Source: Persicaria tinctoria (lineage: Eukaryota; Streptophyta; Magnoliopsida; Caryophyllales; Polygonaceae). Taken from it: DNA of 64,000 bases. The DNA is taken from NCBI GenBank assembly GCA_037127255.1, contig JBANSL010000004.1, forward strand, positions 76,846,127-76,910,126, written 5' to 3'. The notes below the pieces were generated by a model. That model saw only the letters and a program-made list of their open reading frames with translations, ran no database searches and had not been told where the DNA came from. This document shows, piece after piece, positions 33,490 to 44,445 of the stretch (the first letter of the stretch is position 1; each line of letters opens with the position of its first letter). Both the position numbers and the translations under genes were made by a program.

Positions 33490-33520
33490 CCCTTCCGCTT
33501 CGCCATTGTAGAAACGGAAA
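33490..33520 (-). other. Possible start of the minus-strand exon set
   Basis: Minus strand ATG followed by 'AKRKGQTPELR' and a CAG/GTTGTC border, preceded by a CT-rich, leader-like stretch. It may be the first exon of the gene to which the blocks at 32.7-28.9 kb belong. The link is inferred. Confidence 0.25.
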
Positions 33521-33619
33521 ATCAAGGAGGTGGCCGGCGAAATCGAAGGAGAACGGGAGCCAAGGGTTTCTATTTGTGAGGGTTTTCGGGGAGAGAGATC
33601 TGTTGAAAAAAAAGGCGAG

Positions 33620-33758
33620 CCTTTTTTTTTTTTCCCATTTTCCGACGTTTAAAAGCGTCGAGAATGGTTAAAGTGACAACGCAACCTAAAAATTGCCCCG
33701 ATAGTTTCCACAAGCGTCGAAGACAAAACGTCAAAAAGGGACGTGCTTTCTAGTAGTG
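33620..33758 (-). mobile_element. CACTA-like transposon terminus
   Basis: The minus strand begins CACTACTAGAAAGCACG at 33758, followed by short GACGTTTT/GCGTCG repeats in both orientations, as in CACTA subterminal regions. The opposite end was not found. The minus-strand exon-like blocks at lower coordinates would lie inside this element if it is large. Confidence 0.5.
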
Positions 33759-33764
33759 TCCAAT

Positions 33765-34180
33765 TATAAATTTGGTTTGTGATAAAGGCCGTTGTTGTTG
33801 TTGTAGGATTAGGATTAATGTGTCAAAAATCGCCTTGTTGATACTCCACCAGGAGAAAGAAAGAGTGGAGAAGTCATGGTTTCCAAGGTCAGGTCTAAGG
33901 GTGGTCGGCGATTCTATTGTATTGTTTGAGTTAGCATATATCGATTTGATCGACTTTTTGTGGCGATTTTGGTGAAAGGAGTTGGATAGTAGCTTGGGAG
34001 ATAGGGCAGTTAAACAGTAGGTATTCAATGTTCTCAAAGTTCATATCACAGAGCGGACAGTTTGTCGGGGTGCCCATATACCGATGAGCCAGTTTGACAA
34101 TGGTAAGGTCCTCTTTAGTGTTACGCCAGATGAATTCCTTGATCTTAGACAAGGAATCTAATTTCCAAATCCATTGGAAG
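33765..34180 (-). pseudogene. LINE zf-RVT fragment
   Basis: Minus-strand 'KIKEFIWRNTKEDLTI', 'CPLCDMNFENIEYLLFNCP' and, in another frame, 'SFSWWSINKAIFD'. These are the zinc-binding zf-RVT block and linker found after the RT of plant L1-type LINEs. Frame changes show that it is dead. Confidence 0.6.
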
Positions 34181-34199
34181 TCAGATCGTGTATGATGTT

Positions 34200-35226
34200 T
34201 ATTGTTTTGGATATATCATTTCGATGGCAGAAGCAGTAGAGAACCAACCATTTCTAATACATCACCAGTATTATATGTCCTGGTTAATATATCTTTGAAT
34301 GAGAGTTTGGATAATGGGAGTTTACAATGACAATTAATTCTTTAAAAAAAATTATAAGTTTCTTTCAATATTTTTTTAAAAAGTCTTAATCATGCTATAC
34401 ACACCTATATATAATTTATTAAATTATTGTATGAATTTTGTAATAAATTAAAATATCAAATTTATACCAAAAGTTATGGTTGTCTTTCAATATATATATT
34501 TTTAAAAAATCTTTATTATATATATACCATGAAAAAAAAATTCCCAAACAAAAATTCCGCCCCCCTCTAGCAATTCCCGTCGCCACTGATTATTGGTACA
34601 TAAGAGAGAGATGGATATAGAGAGGAAGAAGTAATTAAGAAGAAGCACATGGTGACATATATTGGGCTTGAAACAGTACAGATGTAGACAAATTGGGCTG
34701 AGGGAGATGCATGTTTAGGTGAAGAGGGTGGTCATCATTCATCAATTAATTCTAGCTAATTAACCTCGAGCGATCGATCTACTTACTATACGGATCGATC
34801 GATCAGTGTATATACAGGTGTCCACAAAAATGCATGCGATGGACAAAACAAGCAAATCAAGATCTGCAGGTAGGGTAAAATTTGATGCTGACAGGGGAAT
34901 ATTGTCCCAATTCAATTAGGGTTCACGGACCCGAATTTATATCAAGAGACGACGGAAACAGATGGATGCAAATTGCAGACCCCGTTGTTATGTATACGTC
35001 CATGTGATCCATCTATTCCACATGCATCTGATTTTATCGACTTTTACCTATGAGGAAGCTGGTAGTCAGTTAGTTGGTTGAGAACTCTCCACTCTTAACA
35101 GGATATTCGAGTTTAAATATTTGAGAATAGAACGAGATGGATTAAATTAAATTATTGTTTTTGACCAAAAAAAAAATGGGATTATCGAATTTCTCTACCC
35201 TGTCCCTTTTTTTATATTTATCTATA
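34200..35226. other. No gene recognised
   Basis: AT-rich intergenic sequence without a supported feature. Confidence 0.4.
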
Positions 35227-35234
35227 TGTACATA

Positions 35235-35454
35235 CAGTGGCGGATCTATGTTGTAGAGTGGGGATGCTCAAGCATCCCCACAAATTTTTTTTTTTTTATA
35301 ATTTTTTTAGTGTTAATTTAATAATTTTTACCCCCAAGCATCCCCATCCATAAAAAAAATACAAAAGAAAAAAAAATTATCTTTAAGTATCCTCGAAATG
35401 ATAAAAACTTGATTTTCGAGCATTCCCGAGAAGTCGGTTTAGGATCCGCCCCTG
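35235..35454. mobile_element. hAT-type MITE
   Basis: 220 bp with inverted ends CAGTGGCGGATCTA and (reversed) CAGGGGCGGATCCTA, flanked by a perfect 8-bp duplication tgtacata (35227-35234 and 35455-35462). The 8-bp duplication and CAG-type ends are characteristic of the hAT superfamily. The interior is AT-rich with internal repeats of 'aagcatcccca' and no coding capacity. Confidence 0.9.
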
Positions 35455-35823
35455 TGTACATACTTAATAAATTCTTCCCTTATAAGCTAGTTGTGTGTGT
35501 ATATGTATAGGTTGGATCTTGTGTAAGTTGTTGGTGTTAAAATCAATGGTCGAGATTTTTCCAACTCTATCCAAGTTTTTTTTACAACTATATATATAGT
35601 CGTATTGTCTTCTGCTAAGATGACAAGGCTTATTTTCTCATATATGAATTGTTAATTAATTTTAAATACTTTCGGAGAGTTTATCTCCATCTAACAAAAA
35701 AAAAAATCATTGAAAAGTTAATATTATATACTCGTGTATTTTTTTTAATCAAATTTTGAAAAGCGTTTCTGAATATCTGAAGTTTTTTTTTTTTTTACAG
35801 TAGGCAAACATTGGGAGCCGTTA

Positions 35824-37482
35824 CTAACAAAGCAACCTAACTCCCGGATCATCCTGAAGGATGATTTTACAGAGATCCCTATGGTAGGGAATAGAGGGTA
35901 AGTTACAAATTACACCTGATTTGGCTATATAGTCCGCAGTATGATTTGCTTCTCTAAATATATGTCGGATCTCCACTGATAAGAATTCAGCTGCAAGCCT
36001 TTGGATTTCTTCAATCTGATGCAGAATTTCCCATCTGGGCGACTGCTCTCTGTTGGCTGCTTTAACCAGAATCTGATTGTCACTTTCAAGAATAATCTTC
36101 CTTAGTCCCTTCTGTCTTGCTCTTTGAAGACCTAGAATCATGGCAGATGCTTCTGTTTGGATTGCTGATCCAACATTAGCTTCTTTGGAAAAAATATCAA
36201 TAATATTACCTTCAGAATCACGAATGATTCCCCCAGTCTGGCTTTTGCCAGATTGGGTAAAAGAACCATCTACATTAATCTTGTAGATAGTCCTAGGAGG
36301 TCTGGTCCATTTGGCTCTCGCCCTTCTTATAACGTTTGATTGTTGTTTTGTGTTGTGTTGTTCTTCCTTGGTCCAATCTGTAATGCTCTGGTGTATCATC
36401 TGGATCAGTACAGAGGTGCCAGTCGAATCTTTAGACCTGAAAATTTTGTCATTCCTAATAAACTGCCATATAAAAGCTAGATCAATAAAGTTAGTGTTAT
36501 ACGTATTGATTCTATACAGATTTTCACTCAGCGGGCCATGGAGATTAAGGTTGTGGAAGTACAGACCTGTTTTCTGCTCATATTGGGCTATGACTTCCCT
36601 TGTGTAGGTGCACTTAGTGAATAGATGAGCAGCATCTTCATTTGCATGACCACAAAGAGAGCATTGGCTAGGGACTCTGTTAACATACCTCTTAAGCCTG
36701 TCAGTAGTTGGAAGACCATCAATCTTGATCTTCCATAGGAGGTTTTTGATGCGAGGGGGGGCCTTAAGCTTCCAAATGCAGCTTTGTGAGTTATGATCTT
36801 GGGGTTGTGTAGCCAGAATTTTCTTCACCGACCTGGTAGTGAATTTACCTTCTGGGTCGGGACTCCAGATTAGGTTGTCTTGAGCCTGCCATTGGGGGAT
36901 TTTTAATTGCAGAATCTTGTCGACGACTCCTTGGGGGAAGGTCTGTCTTAATACATCTTCCTTCCATAGCTTCCTGTCACTGATAAAAGATTCAACTGTC
37001 ATGTTAGGATCATTTGTACCTCTGTAGTCTCTAAGGCTGATCGATGGGATCCAGTTATCTTCCCATACATTTATAGCCGAACCATTACCAACAACCCAGA
37101 TAAGTCCTTCTTCAAATTTTTTCCTTAGGGTGAGAAGCCTTCCGAATTGCCATGAAGCATCTTTTTTGTTGAAGCTTCTTATGCTTTCTTGTTGGAGGTA
37201 TTTTTCCTTTATGATTTGTACCCATATGCTATTTTCATTTTTGTATATTTTCCAAAGAAGTTTCATTTGAAGGGCGATGTTTAATTCCTCTGCTTTTTTA
37301 AGGCCTAGGCCTCCAATCGATTTACTTTTGCAAATGGTATCCCAGCTGATCAGAGGGATGTATTTATCTGCTGGTGATTTATTCCAAAAGAAATTTCTGT
37401 TGATTTGGTCCATTTGGTTAAGAACTCTTTTGGGAAGTAGGAAGTTTTGCATTAAGTAGTTTGTTTTGGGGCTTAAATTTGA
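35824..37482 (-). pseudogene. LINE ORF2 C-terminal half: thumb, zf-RVT, RNase H
   Basis: Follows in frame after the TAA at 37483-37485. It contains 'FFWNKSP', zf-RVT 'CSLCGHANEDAAHLFTKC', and an RNase H with 'INVDGSFTQSG', 'GGIIRDSEGN', 'TEASAMILGL', 'ILESDNQ' and 'REANHTADYIAK'. The DEDD residues of RNase H appear present. The stop codon before it is the only lesion in this half. Confidence 0.92.
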
Positions 37483-39060
37483 TTATATTAGAACAGTTCT
37501 GCCTGCTTGAGAAAGGGTGGATGCTTTCCATTTTGAGAGTTGTTTTTTCATGTTCTGGATTGCTTCATCAAAGACACTATTTTTTATTCTGCCATTGACA
37601 AGAGGGATTCCAAGGTATTTTTCAATAGTTTTTGAGATTGGGATACCCATATGGGCTGCCAAATCCCTTGCCAAATTAGGATTAACATTCTTAGAGCATT
37701 GTAGTGAGCTCTTATTGTAGTTTATGGTTAAGCCTGATAAATTTGAAAAGTTATTTAAAGTGTTTTGAATTGTATTTAAGCTGGTATGGGCTGCTTTTGC
37801 AAATATGATTGTATCATCGGCAAAGGTTAAGAAAGGTATGGGAGTGCCATTTTTAACCAGTTTAATGCCGATTAAGGCATCCTCAAGAAGTGCTTCCTTA
37901 TGTAATTCCCTAGATAATCCTTCCATTACTAGTACAAATAGGTAGGGGGCTAGGGGATCACCCTGTCTGATTCCTCTATTGGGTTTAAATTGAGGACCGG
38001 GAGTGTTATTGACCAAGACAGAGAAGGAGGTGGTGGTTAAGCATTTCATGACCCAGCTAATCCAAGTTTCATGAAAACCAAATTTAAACAGCACTGCCTG
38101 AATATAGTTCCAGTTTAATTTATCATAAGCTTTTTCCATATCTAGTTTAAGAGCCATGAGTCCTATTTTTCCTTTTTGTTTATGGAATGTATGGAAAATC
38201 TCATGAGCTATAAGGGTGTTATCTTGAATTGATCTACCCTCCACAAATGCTCCTTGGAAAGGATTGATTAGCTTAGGAAGGATTGGCTTCAGGCGGTTTG
38301 CGATTATTTTTGAGATAATTTTATAGACAGTATTACAGAGACTAATAGGTCTGTAGTGATTAATAGAGGTGGGATTTTCAACTTTTGGTATTAATGCTAT
38401 AAAAGTTTGGTTTAATTCAGATAACATCTGACCTGAGTGGAAGAAAGCTTTGACTGCTTTACAACAGGATTGTCCTATGATATTCCAATAGCGTTTATAG
38501 AATTCAGGAGGATAGCCATCTGGTCCCGGCGACTTGTCATCTGCCATGCTAAAGAGAGTATTTTTTATTTCTGTATTAGTAGGTTGAGAGATGAGATTAA
38601 CATTTTCCTCATTTGTAACTTGGGGTTGGATGTTCCAAACATGATTAGCAGAAACATTGGTTTGATTAGATCCTATGAACCTTTCTGACATTTCTTCAGT
38701 AATGTGATATGTGATCAAATCCTGATCTGTTAGAAGCACATTCTGCTTTGTAGTAAAGGAAGTAGTTGATCTTCTGAAGTTTTTGATTCTAGCTGTAACT
38801 TGAAAGTATTTTGTATTTCTATCACCAAGTTGGAGATGTTTAGTTTTAGCTCGTTGTTTCCAAAACTTATAATTGTAATCAAGCAGTCTGTATCTTTTGT
38901 GTTCTAATCTTGCCAGTTTGTGACCTTCCGAGGTTGAGATATCACCCCAGGGCAATCTGTCCTGGAGGGATTTAATTTGAAGATCTACCTTAGAAAGTTG
39001 TTTTGTGATATTATTAGGATTGGCTTTACACCATCTTTTGATGTTTTGTTTCAATAATTT
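37483..39060 (-). pseudogene. LINE ORF2: reverse transcriptase
   Basis: Starts after a TAG at 39061-39063 and ends with a TAA at 37483-37485, in the same frame as both neighbours. RT motifs: 'KSPGPDGYPPEFYK', 'NHYRPISLCNTVYKIISKI', 'QGAFVEGRSIQDN', 'LDMEKAYDKLNW', 'NRGIRQGDPLAPYLFVL', catalytic 'FADDTIIF' and 'YLGIPL'. All blocks are intact; only the flanking stops inactivate it. Confidence 0.93.
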
Positions 39061-39063
39061 CTA

Positions 39064-39362
39064 TTTCTGTAAGAGCTTGAAACCTAATGAGCCTCTTATC
39101 TTATAGCTCCAAACTTTTTTGATCATGCTTTCAAGAACATCATTAGAAGTCCAAGCCATTTCGAACCTAAAGGGAGAGCCTTTTCTTTTCGGTTGAGAGC
39201 CTAATTGGAGAGAGATAGGAGCATGATCAGAGCTAGAGAATTGGTGGTGTTTGGTACAGAGATTAGGGAACCAGCTTAAGACTTGTTGGTGAGCTAGAAT
39301 TCTATCTAGGCGCTCATAGGTGTTGTTAATCAGCTTTTTGCTCTTTCTCCATGTGAAGGGTG
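39064..39362 (-). pseudogene. LINE endonuclease C-terminus
   Basis: The minus-strand frame reads 'FTWRKSKKLINNTYERLDR', 'VLSWFPNL' and 'SSDHAPISLQL', matching the end of the AP-endonuclease domain (ERLDRxLA and SDHxP). The element is truncated here, at the target duplication. Confidence 0.88.
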
Positions 39363-39798
39363 TGAATATCTGAAGTTAAACATTATACATTTCCCACTAT
39401 AAAATAGTAGTCCTTAGTTTTTTTTACACCAAGCAATTTCTTTCAGAAAAAAATCAGTTATATATTATCGAAAAAGTTGAATGTCCGATCTAAAAGAAAA
39501 CAAATTTAAAAAAAATCAATTATTAATTTGTTGGAAAATATGGCATGAAGACAAAAAAAAATGATGAATAGCCCATGGTTTGAAAAGGGCTACATTACTT
39601 CCTCAATACACCGTGTGTATAGTTGATTCGTTAGTAGTTTTGAGTAGTCTTTTTCATGTGGTTTAATTCCGTGACTGCTTTACACGTATCGTTGTATCTA
39701 AATTATTAATTTGGTGTGTGTGTGATCATATATATGATTTAACAACTTCCCAATTTTGTGTTTTTTACTGCTTACCCCCCAACTCCCTCCATCTCTCT

Positions 39799-39808
39799 AT
39801 TTATATGT
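39799..39808 (+). promoter_or_regulatory. TATA box of the GASA gene
   Basis: TTTATATGTA lies about 70-80 bp upstream of the ATG at 39878, downstream of a C-rich stretch. Spacing suits a short plant leader. Confidence 0.55.
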
Positions 39809-39877
39809 ATAGTCCTTGTACACATATATCATCATTACTCCATTTTCTTCTTTCTTTCCAATCTTTTGGGCTTTGCA

Positions 39878-40540
39878 ATGAAACAGGGCGTTGCTCTATT
39901 CTTCTTCTTCATCGGCATAATCCTTTTCTCCGAAGCAGTCGACAATCACGTAAGTTTCGTCAAAACACACTTCAATTCTTTTGAATTTGACAATAATGCT
40001 TACCATTTATGTTTGTTCAGAAGCATGCCTTTACATATACACACTCGCCCGCTCCACAACCGCAGCCTCCCACAAGTCTTCCCATGGTGAGAACTTATTA
40101 CCTACATTAATTAATGTTTTTCTTGTTATAAAAAGAATGTTTGAAATCAATGATGACACGTTTCACGTGATCGATTAATCTTGCAGCATGGAACGACGGA
40201 GGGCAGTCTGAAGCCTCAAGGTAAGTCATATATATGTAATATTTATACCATCTTAAAGACAAACAAATTAAAAGAGTTTGTTTGTAAGATCAATTCAAGA
40301 TTGATATGGATGTGATGGAACTAACGATGATGGGGATGTGAATGAATGGTGCAAACAGAGTGCGGACAACGGTGCGGGGCTCGATGCTCGAATACGCAGT
40401 ACAAGAAGCCGTGCTTGTTCTTCTGCAACAAGTGCTGCGCAAAGTGCTTGTGCGTGCCGGCGGGGACTTACGGCAACAAGCAGTTTTGCCCTTGCTACAA
40501 TCACTGGAAGACCAAGCGTGGTGGCCCCAAATGCCCTTAA
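39878..40540 (+). CDS. GASA/snakin family gibberellin-regulated cysteine-rich peptide, 4 exons, 117 aa
   Basis: Exons 39878-39949, 40021-40086, 40187-40220 and 40359-40540, all with GT..AG introns. The start ATG gives a signal peptide 'MKQGVALFFFFIGIILFSEA'. Exons 2-3 encode a Pro/Thr-rich linker. The last exon encodes the 60-residue GASA domain with all 12 conserved cysteines (spacing C-x3-C-x3-C-x8-C-x3-C-x2-CC-x2-C-x-C-x11-C-x-C-x12-C), ending 'KRGGPKCP'. The family is secreted to the apoplast and linked to gibberellin-responsive growth, redox control and antimicrobial activity; which role applies here cannot be told. Residues, splice sites and stop are all intact, so it looks functional. 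It is the only complete host gene in the window. Confidence 0.93.
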
Positions 40541-40644
40541 TTTTCTTTTTTCTTTTTGAATAATTAATTTGCCAATATTATGAATTTGTTTATTTTAGTT
40601 TTCTTATATCATGTCATATTGTAATGTCATGTATATTGTTACCC

Positions 40645-40666
40645 CAAATAAATAAATAAATAAAAT
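40645..40666 (+). terminator. Polyadenylation signals of the GASA gene
   Basis: Overlapping AATAAA motifs (aaataaataaataaataaaa) about 110 bp after the stop codon fit a plant near-upstream polyadenylation element. Confidence 0.5.
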
Positions 40667-41126
40667 GTTAAATAACTTGAGAAATGAAAGTATTCATAAA
40701 AAGTTAAAAATCATTTTCTCTTAGATCATTGTTCGGTTTTTAGTATCAATTGTTTCTATTTTAGCTTATATTTCTTGTTTATTTTGGTTGGCTTTTTCTG
40801 TAATGTTTGAACAAATTCAAACTGATAACAACGAAAGTAATCAAAACTTCACAAAAAAACCAAAAATGGAGGATGAAGAAGGTGACTATAAATGAGAGCT
40901 CAAGAGGGTTTTCGTTCTTTCCATTTCAAAAACTAAAATGTGTTTGGCAGAGTTAGTTACAACTGAATTAGATTCGACTTTATTTATAGTCTCCAAACAA
41001 ACAAGAAAACAATCAAAACGACATCACTTTGCCGGCATGCTTTGCCCTGTGTTGTCTTGCAGTTGGCTTAGCTTCTGACCTGGCAATGTGGCCCCTTTAA
41101 CAGTTGATGTGTCACTCATCAGCTTG
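40667..41126. other. No gene recognised
   Basis: Intergenic sequence. Around 40880-41000 it resembles an untranslated leader or old LTR (TATTTATAG motif) but cannot be paired with anything. Confidence 0.3.
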
Positions 41127-41547
41127 TATAAAGTTCACCCACAATCAGCTAAAACTCAAGCACACACAGGTGCAAAAGGATGACAGAAGAATCAAATAAG
41201 AATCTGTAAATCTGGAATCAATGGAACAGTAAATGATAGTGACATTCAAGCAAGAAATCCATTTTGGGATTGATGGAAAAGGTGCCGTCAGAGGCCCTTC
41301 CTTTGATTGATCAAAACCCTACAAAACTCAGGTTTTGGAAAGCAGCAATATATAGTCTAGAGCATGTGAACATCACGTGACACAGCTCTTGTCCAGCTAG
41401 CATTATTACAACAGGACAAAATGCATAAATAGGAATTGGTTATAAATGAAATGCAGATGAAATTGAAATGCAGATGACATAGAGATGTAGATGGTAATGC
41501 TGAAGATGTAGCCAGTAGAGCATCACCAATACTGCATAATCTCTATA
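41127..41547 (-). repeat. 3' LTR of copia-2
   Basis: 421 bp. The PBS and polypurine tract positions place the tips at TATAAAG and TCTATA rather than the usual TG..CA. The first 266 bp match 46222-46487 with a few differences. Confidence 0.8.
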
Positions 41548-41558
41548 CCCCCCCCCTT
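41548..41558 (-). other. Polypurine tract of copia-2
   Basis: Minus strand GAAGGGGGGGGG adjoining the 3' LTR. Confidence 0.7.
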
Positions 41559-43510
41559 CAAGTTGGACTTGGGTGAAAACCAACAAGTCCCAACTTGGAA
41601 GATAGGAAGGTATGTTGCCTTTCTCCCAAAGGCTTTGTGAAAATATCAGCAAGTTGGACTCCAGTTCTCACATATTGGGGAAATACATAGCCTTCTTGTA
41701 GCTGCTCTCGGACAAAATGACAGTCAATTCTGAGATGTTTGGTCCTTTCATGGAAAACAGGATTTTCAGCAATATAAATTGCAGCTTTGTTATCACAGTA
41801 TAGGGGAATGGGCAAAGAAGCATTGATCATGAGGGCTTGCAACACTTCATGGACCCAAATTAGCTCACTAGTTGTCATTGACATGCTCCTGTACTCAGCT
41901 TCTGATGAAGATCTTGAAACAGTGGTTTGTTTCTTAGTTTTCCATGAGATTAAGGCATTTCCCAAAAATACACAGTATCCAGTAAGAGATCTTGCACTGA
42001 ACTGGCAAGAACCCCAGTCAGCATCACAGTAAGACTGTATCATTAGAGAGGATTCCCTCGGATAAAATAAACCAACAGAAATAGTCCCTTTAAGATACCT
42101 CACAATATGCAGAGCTGCTTCAAAATGAGGTTGTCTTGGAGCAGTCATGAACTGACTAAGATGTTGAATTGCATAAGAGACATCAGGTCTTGTGAGATTC
42201 AGAAATAGCAGTCTTCCTATCAACCTCCTGTATCTTTCTGGATCTGTCAACAACTCCCCAATATCTGTAGACAATTTCAGTTCCCTTGGAAGTGGAAAAG
42301 GAGCAGCTTTGCATTCAGACAAGTTGCAATCTTGTAGTATGTCTAACACATACTTCCTTTGATGTAGATAAATGCCAGCATCAGTCTTGGCTATTTCCAA
42401 GCCTAAGAAATATCTAGTCAAACCAAGATCCTTGATGGTAAAGGCCTTATGTAGAGCTGTCTTAGTAGCCTGAATTTCTTCCTCATCATCACCAGTTAGG
42501 AGCAGATCATCAATATATACTAATGCATCTACAATTCCCTTGGGAACAACTTTAACAAATAAAGAATAATCCTTCATAGATTGCTTATAGCCAAGACTAA
42601 CAAGAAATCTGCATAATTCCACATTCCACTGTCTTGAGGCTTGTTTGAGCCCATAAGTAGACTTCTTCAACCTACAAACCATTCCAGGTTTAGGCAATTT
42701 ATAACCATCTGGAGGTTGCATATATACTTCCTCATCAAGATGCCCATGTAGAAAGGGCCCATGTAGAAAGGCATTGTTCACATCAAGCTGGTGCAAAGGC
42801 CAGTCTTTAGCTGTTGCCAAAGCCAGTAAAATTCTTACTGTGGGAAACTTGGCAACAGGTGAAAATGTGTGTTTGTAGTCCTTCCCCTTTGTCTGATTGT
42901 ATCCTTTGGCTACTAATCTAGCCTTAAACCTCTCAACTGTTCCATCTGGCTTGTATTTGATCTTATAGATCCATTTGCTCCCAATAGCTTTCTTGCCTTG
43001 AGGCAATTCTGTTAACTCCCATGTTTCATTTTCTTCAAGAGCTTTCACTTCCTGCTCCATAGCATGAGTCCAATGAGGACTCTGAACAACTTGAGAATAC
43101 AAATAAGGTTCATGAATGCTTGCCATATTGGCAAAGGATTCAATGAAGGTGGTGCTGAGAGGAAATTTAGATTCTAGACATGTGGCTAGAAAGAAATTAG
43201 AAAGAGATTGACTTCTGTTGGTGTTGGGACCAACATAGTCATGCAGTCTCTTGGGTAAGGTTGTCTGTCTTGTGGGTCTTCTAAGGGGAGGAAATTCATT
43301 GAGGTCTTGTAATATCTGTGGAGATATCTGTGTTTGAGAACCTGATGTTGGTGGAGAAAAAGAATCTTGCACATTCATTTGAGAAACACTTTGGGAATTC
43401 TGTGGTGAGATGGGCTCATTTGGTTCTTGAAGATTCATTGAGGGTAAGGAAGGTTGTGTTTGTGGTTGGACATTGCTTACAGATTCAGGAAAATCTGAAG
43501 CTGGATTCAC
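41558..43510 (-). pseudogene. copia-2 RT and RNase H
   Basis: About 650 codons. RT: 'GSKWIYKIKYKPDG', 'LHQLDVNNAFLHG', catalytic 'LVYIDDLLLTG', 'KKSTYGLKQASRQWN'. RNase H: 'YCDADWGSCQFSARSLTGYC', 'SRSSSEAEYRSM', 'DNKAAIYIAENPVFHERTKH' and 'LADIFTKPL'. A 15-bp tandem duplication (42742-42771) repeats 'FLHGP' next to the RT active-site block, which may harm activity. It is one frame off the integrase frame upstream. Confidence 0.92.
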
Positions 43511-44445
43511 CAGTGGTAAAGAGGAATTTGTATCTCAATCTCTGTCTCCTTTTCATCAACTTTTTCTTTAAAAGGAAAGACATCCTCTCTGAAAATTACA
43601 TCTCTACTTATAGCCATGCAATTATCTGTGAGATCCCATACCTTGTAGGCCTTTTGGCCATGAGGATACCCAAGGAATGCACATCTTCTACCTCTAGCAC
43701 TGAGCTTGTCTCTTCCGTTGTGTGCTACAGGTATGTAACATAAGCATCCCATCACTCTGAGCTCCTCAAAGCTGGGAAGCTTCTTGAAAAGTTTCTCATA
43801 AGGAGATTTCCAGTCTAATACTTCAGTTGGCAGTTTGTTGATGATGTGTGTAGCAGCAAGTACACATTCTCCCCAAAATTTAATAGGAAGATTCCCATGA
43901 ATCCTCATAGATCTAGCTGTTTCTATGAGGTGTCTATGTTTTCTCTCCACTCTCCCATTTTGCTGTGGAGTATAAGGCACTGATTTCTGATGCAGAATTC
44001 CCTTTGCAGTTAAGAACTCATTCAACTTGGACTGTGTAAACTCTGATCCATTATCTGACCTTATGCACTTTATTGAGCCATCAAACTGGTTCTGAACATA
44101 GGAAATGAAGTTGCACACTGCCTGAAATACCATGAGTTTGCTTTTTAGCAAAAATGTCCAAGTCACCCGTGTGTGGTCATCCACCACAGTAAGAAAATAT
44201 TGACATCCATTGTAAGTTGGTGCCTTGTACGGCCCCCACAAATCCATATGAACAAGATCAAAAGCATTTGCAGCAATATTAAAACTCCTTTCAAAAGGAA
44301 GTCTATGTAATTTAGATAGAGAACAAGTTTCACAATGGAAGTCATTCAAGGAAGTTCTATCAAACATATGCATATGTTTCAGCTTAGAAATAGATGTATG
44401 TCCAAGCCTAGCATGAGCGGAAGTCAATGCCAGTAACAACTTTAT
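43507..44445 (-). pseudogene. copia-2 GAG-pre-integrase and integrase
   Basis: Contains 'ARLGHTSISKLKHM', 'CETCSLSKLHRLPF', 'VHMDLWGPYKAPT', 'IRSDNGSEFTQ', 'VPYTPQQNGRVERKHRHL' and 'FLGYPHGQKAYKV'. The HHCC zinc motif and DDE residues are present. It ends one frame away from the RT frame at about 43520 and begins one frame away from gag-protease at about 44440. Confidence 0.92.

Larger units (their letters stand above)
35785..39362 (-). mobile_element. 5'-truncated L1-type LINE
   Basis: Flanked by a 15-bp target duplication tgaatatctgaagtt (35770-35784 and 39363-39377), with a poly(A) tail (poly-T on plus at 35782-35796) at the 3' end. The content is the end of the AP-endonuclease, RT, zf-RVT and RNase H. 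The 5' truncation inside the endonuclease domain is the classic outcome of incomplete target-primed reverse transcription. Confidence 0.92.

Noticed and set aside
40295..40563. Alternative frames over the last GASA exon
   Set aside because: The frame with 12 conserved cysteines and splice continuity is clearly the coding one; the others are shadows.
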